In this document: in pieces, positions 62,930-64,000 of the stretch
How positions within the stretch are numbered: position 1 is the stretch's first letter
How the letters are laid out: each line of letters begins with the position of its first letter
NCBI RefSeq assembly: GCF_051106095.1
Contig: NC_135787.1
Span: forward strand, 174,305,001-174,369,000
Source: Pogona vitticeps
Lineage: Eukaryota > Chordata > Lepidosauria > Squamata > Agamidae
DNA: 64,000 nucleotides
Reading direction: 5' to 3'
The notes under the pieces: model-generated
The model's input: the letters and a program-made list of their open reading frames with translations, nothing else
Database searches by the model: none
What the model was told of the DNA's origin: nothing
Position numbers and translations under genes: made by a program

Positions 62930-64000
62930 TGTCATGGGTTTGGAGGGAAAGTTCCATCCTATGGGGAGTGGAAGGCGGGACATCAGGAGGAGGGGCTGTA
63001 CTGTATAAATACGTGATGCCTGTGTGGTGAAGAAGAGATGCTGAGACAGACTGTGAGACACTGGGTTGGGACGAAGCAGCAGCTGGGGAAGAAGAAGCTG
63101 TTGTGGGAGTCTGGGTGTCTGACAGGGTACTACTGTGTGTCAGAGTACCAACCTGAAAAGTTCAGGTGTCTGTGGGTTAGCCAGAACTGATGGGTTCAGG
63201 GTCTGTGCTTTAAGTTAAAGGTTCTAGGTGAACCAAACTGTATGCTTGTGTGTGTGAGAATAAGCCACGTTACTTTATTTTATTCACCTGATTGTTTTAT
63301 TTACCCTGTTTGTATTTAAAATAAACCTTATTCTTTTGTTGTTTAAAAATCCATCCCTGGTCTGTGTGACTTATTATAGGGAATGGTTGGTGGCAGCTTA
63401 GTAACTGTGTGATAGATCCCAGTAGGTCTGGGTTTGTCACATTGATTGGTGTCCAGCGTGTGGGATACGACTGGTCCAGTTGTCCAGCGGTCCAGCAAAG
63501 CCTTGGCAGGTGTGCCCAGAGCAAGGGGGGTCTAGTCAGGGACAGTCTGAGGCGCGTAGGTAATCTTCTAGGTGTACCTCACGGGGAGGTGCGCTAGTAG
63601 AAGAACGTGCCAACTGGGGAGACTTAGATTAAGGTGCTCTGAGGCAGCCTGATTTTGGCGGGAAAACGCTGAGGCAAAACTGCGTAGCAACAGTGAGCTA
63701 GCTTGCCAGCTGAGAGGCCCAGCAGAGGGGGGTAGGTTCTGACTCGATACTGTTGCAAATTTAGTGCTGAAGAACAGCAGCAATCTCTGGGGAGAGCTGG
63801 TTCTGAGGCAAAAAGGAAAAAAGTGGTCGTTTTATTTTGAGGCTTGACTTTTTAAAGCAGCCTGTTCTGAGGGGGGGGGTATGCCCTTGACTCGAAGCCA
63901 AGTAGCAGACATGAGTGAGGTGAAAGACCCCCAGATTGACCAAGGTTCTGAGGATGAATTTGGCTCAGTGCAAGGTGACAGCACAGGAGAGCAGGACCCA
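62930..64000 (+). mobile_element. LTR retrotransposon, 5' end (Ty3/Gypsy-like), cut by window edge
   Basis: A probable LTR of about 510 bp (62930-63441) starts TGT and ends ACA, with a TATA box (ctgtataaatacgtg, about 63000) and a polyadenylation signal (aataaacctta, about 63320). A tRNA-primer-site-like tggtgtccagcgtgtggg follows at about 63447. A leader leads to a gag-like start at 63911 (MSEVKDPQIDQGSEDEFGSV) that is open to the window end. The Gypsy assignment rests on layout and on the acidic gag start. Whether it is whole or broken cannot be judged, since the rest is outside. Confidence 0.6.

Overview
This is vertebrate nuclear DNA, most likely from a squamate reptile. I base that on the repeat set: tRNA-derived SINEs with Sauria-type tails, RTE-BovB, CR1 and L2-type LINEs, Penelope ends, palindromic hAT and TA-flanked MITEs, and long simple repeats. 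The species cannot be told from the sequence. Only two host protein genes can be supported. MRPS33 (mitochondrial small-subunit ribosomal protein mS33) lies on the minus strand. Its coding exons are 13725-13508 and 7895-7787, and a non-coding first exon with a CpG-type promoter lies near 17.3-17.5 kb. TMEM178B lies on the plus strand. Its first coding exon is 46048-46429, downstream of a GC-rich island at about 43.8-45.3 kb, and the rest of the window is the start of its first intron. As I recall it, the human order is BRAF-MRPS33-TMEM178B-AGK with the same opposed orientations, so the window is a conserved syntenic block.

Layout. 0-7.2 kb: intergenic, with SINEs, a Penelope end, a decayed Ty3/Gypsy-like pol fragment, a LINE 3' end and a TA/GA microsatellite. 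7.2-17.5 kb: MRPS33, its introns filled with two TA-type MITEs, CR1 3' ends and a long foldback. 17.5-43.8 kb: intergenic. This part holds a CR1 split by an RTE-like LINE, an unassigned open reading frame near 22.2-22.6 kb, a BovB 3' end, an L2 with an AATA tail, an isolated GC-rich island at 32.1-33.1 kb and a long AAC/AAT array. It also holds a decayed Polinton/Maverick at about 34.3-39.4 kb that carries a nested hAT element and a nested BovB fragment. 43.8-64 kb: TMEM178B promoter region, exon 1 and intron 1. The intron has several hAT MITEs with intact target duplications, a hAT element interrupted by BovB, a long CR1 5' part, and the 5' end of an LTR retrotransposon running off the right edge.

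The two genes are not an operon and nothing suggests that they act together. I found no clearly new biological system. The most unusual items are the collapsed Polinton with its inverted arms and datable nested insertions, the unassigned ORF at 22 kb, the long foldback at 10.5-10.9 kb, the MITE with a perfect 58-bp central palindrome, and the isolated GC-rich island at 32 kb. All family names come from recalled consensus features and were not checked by any search.
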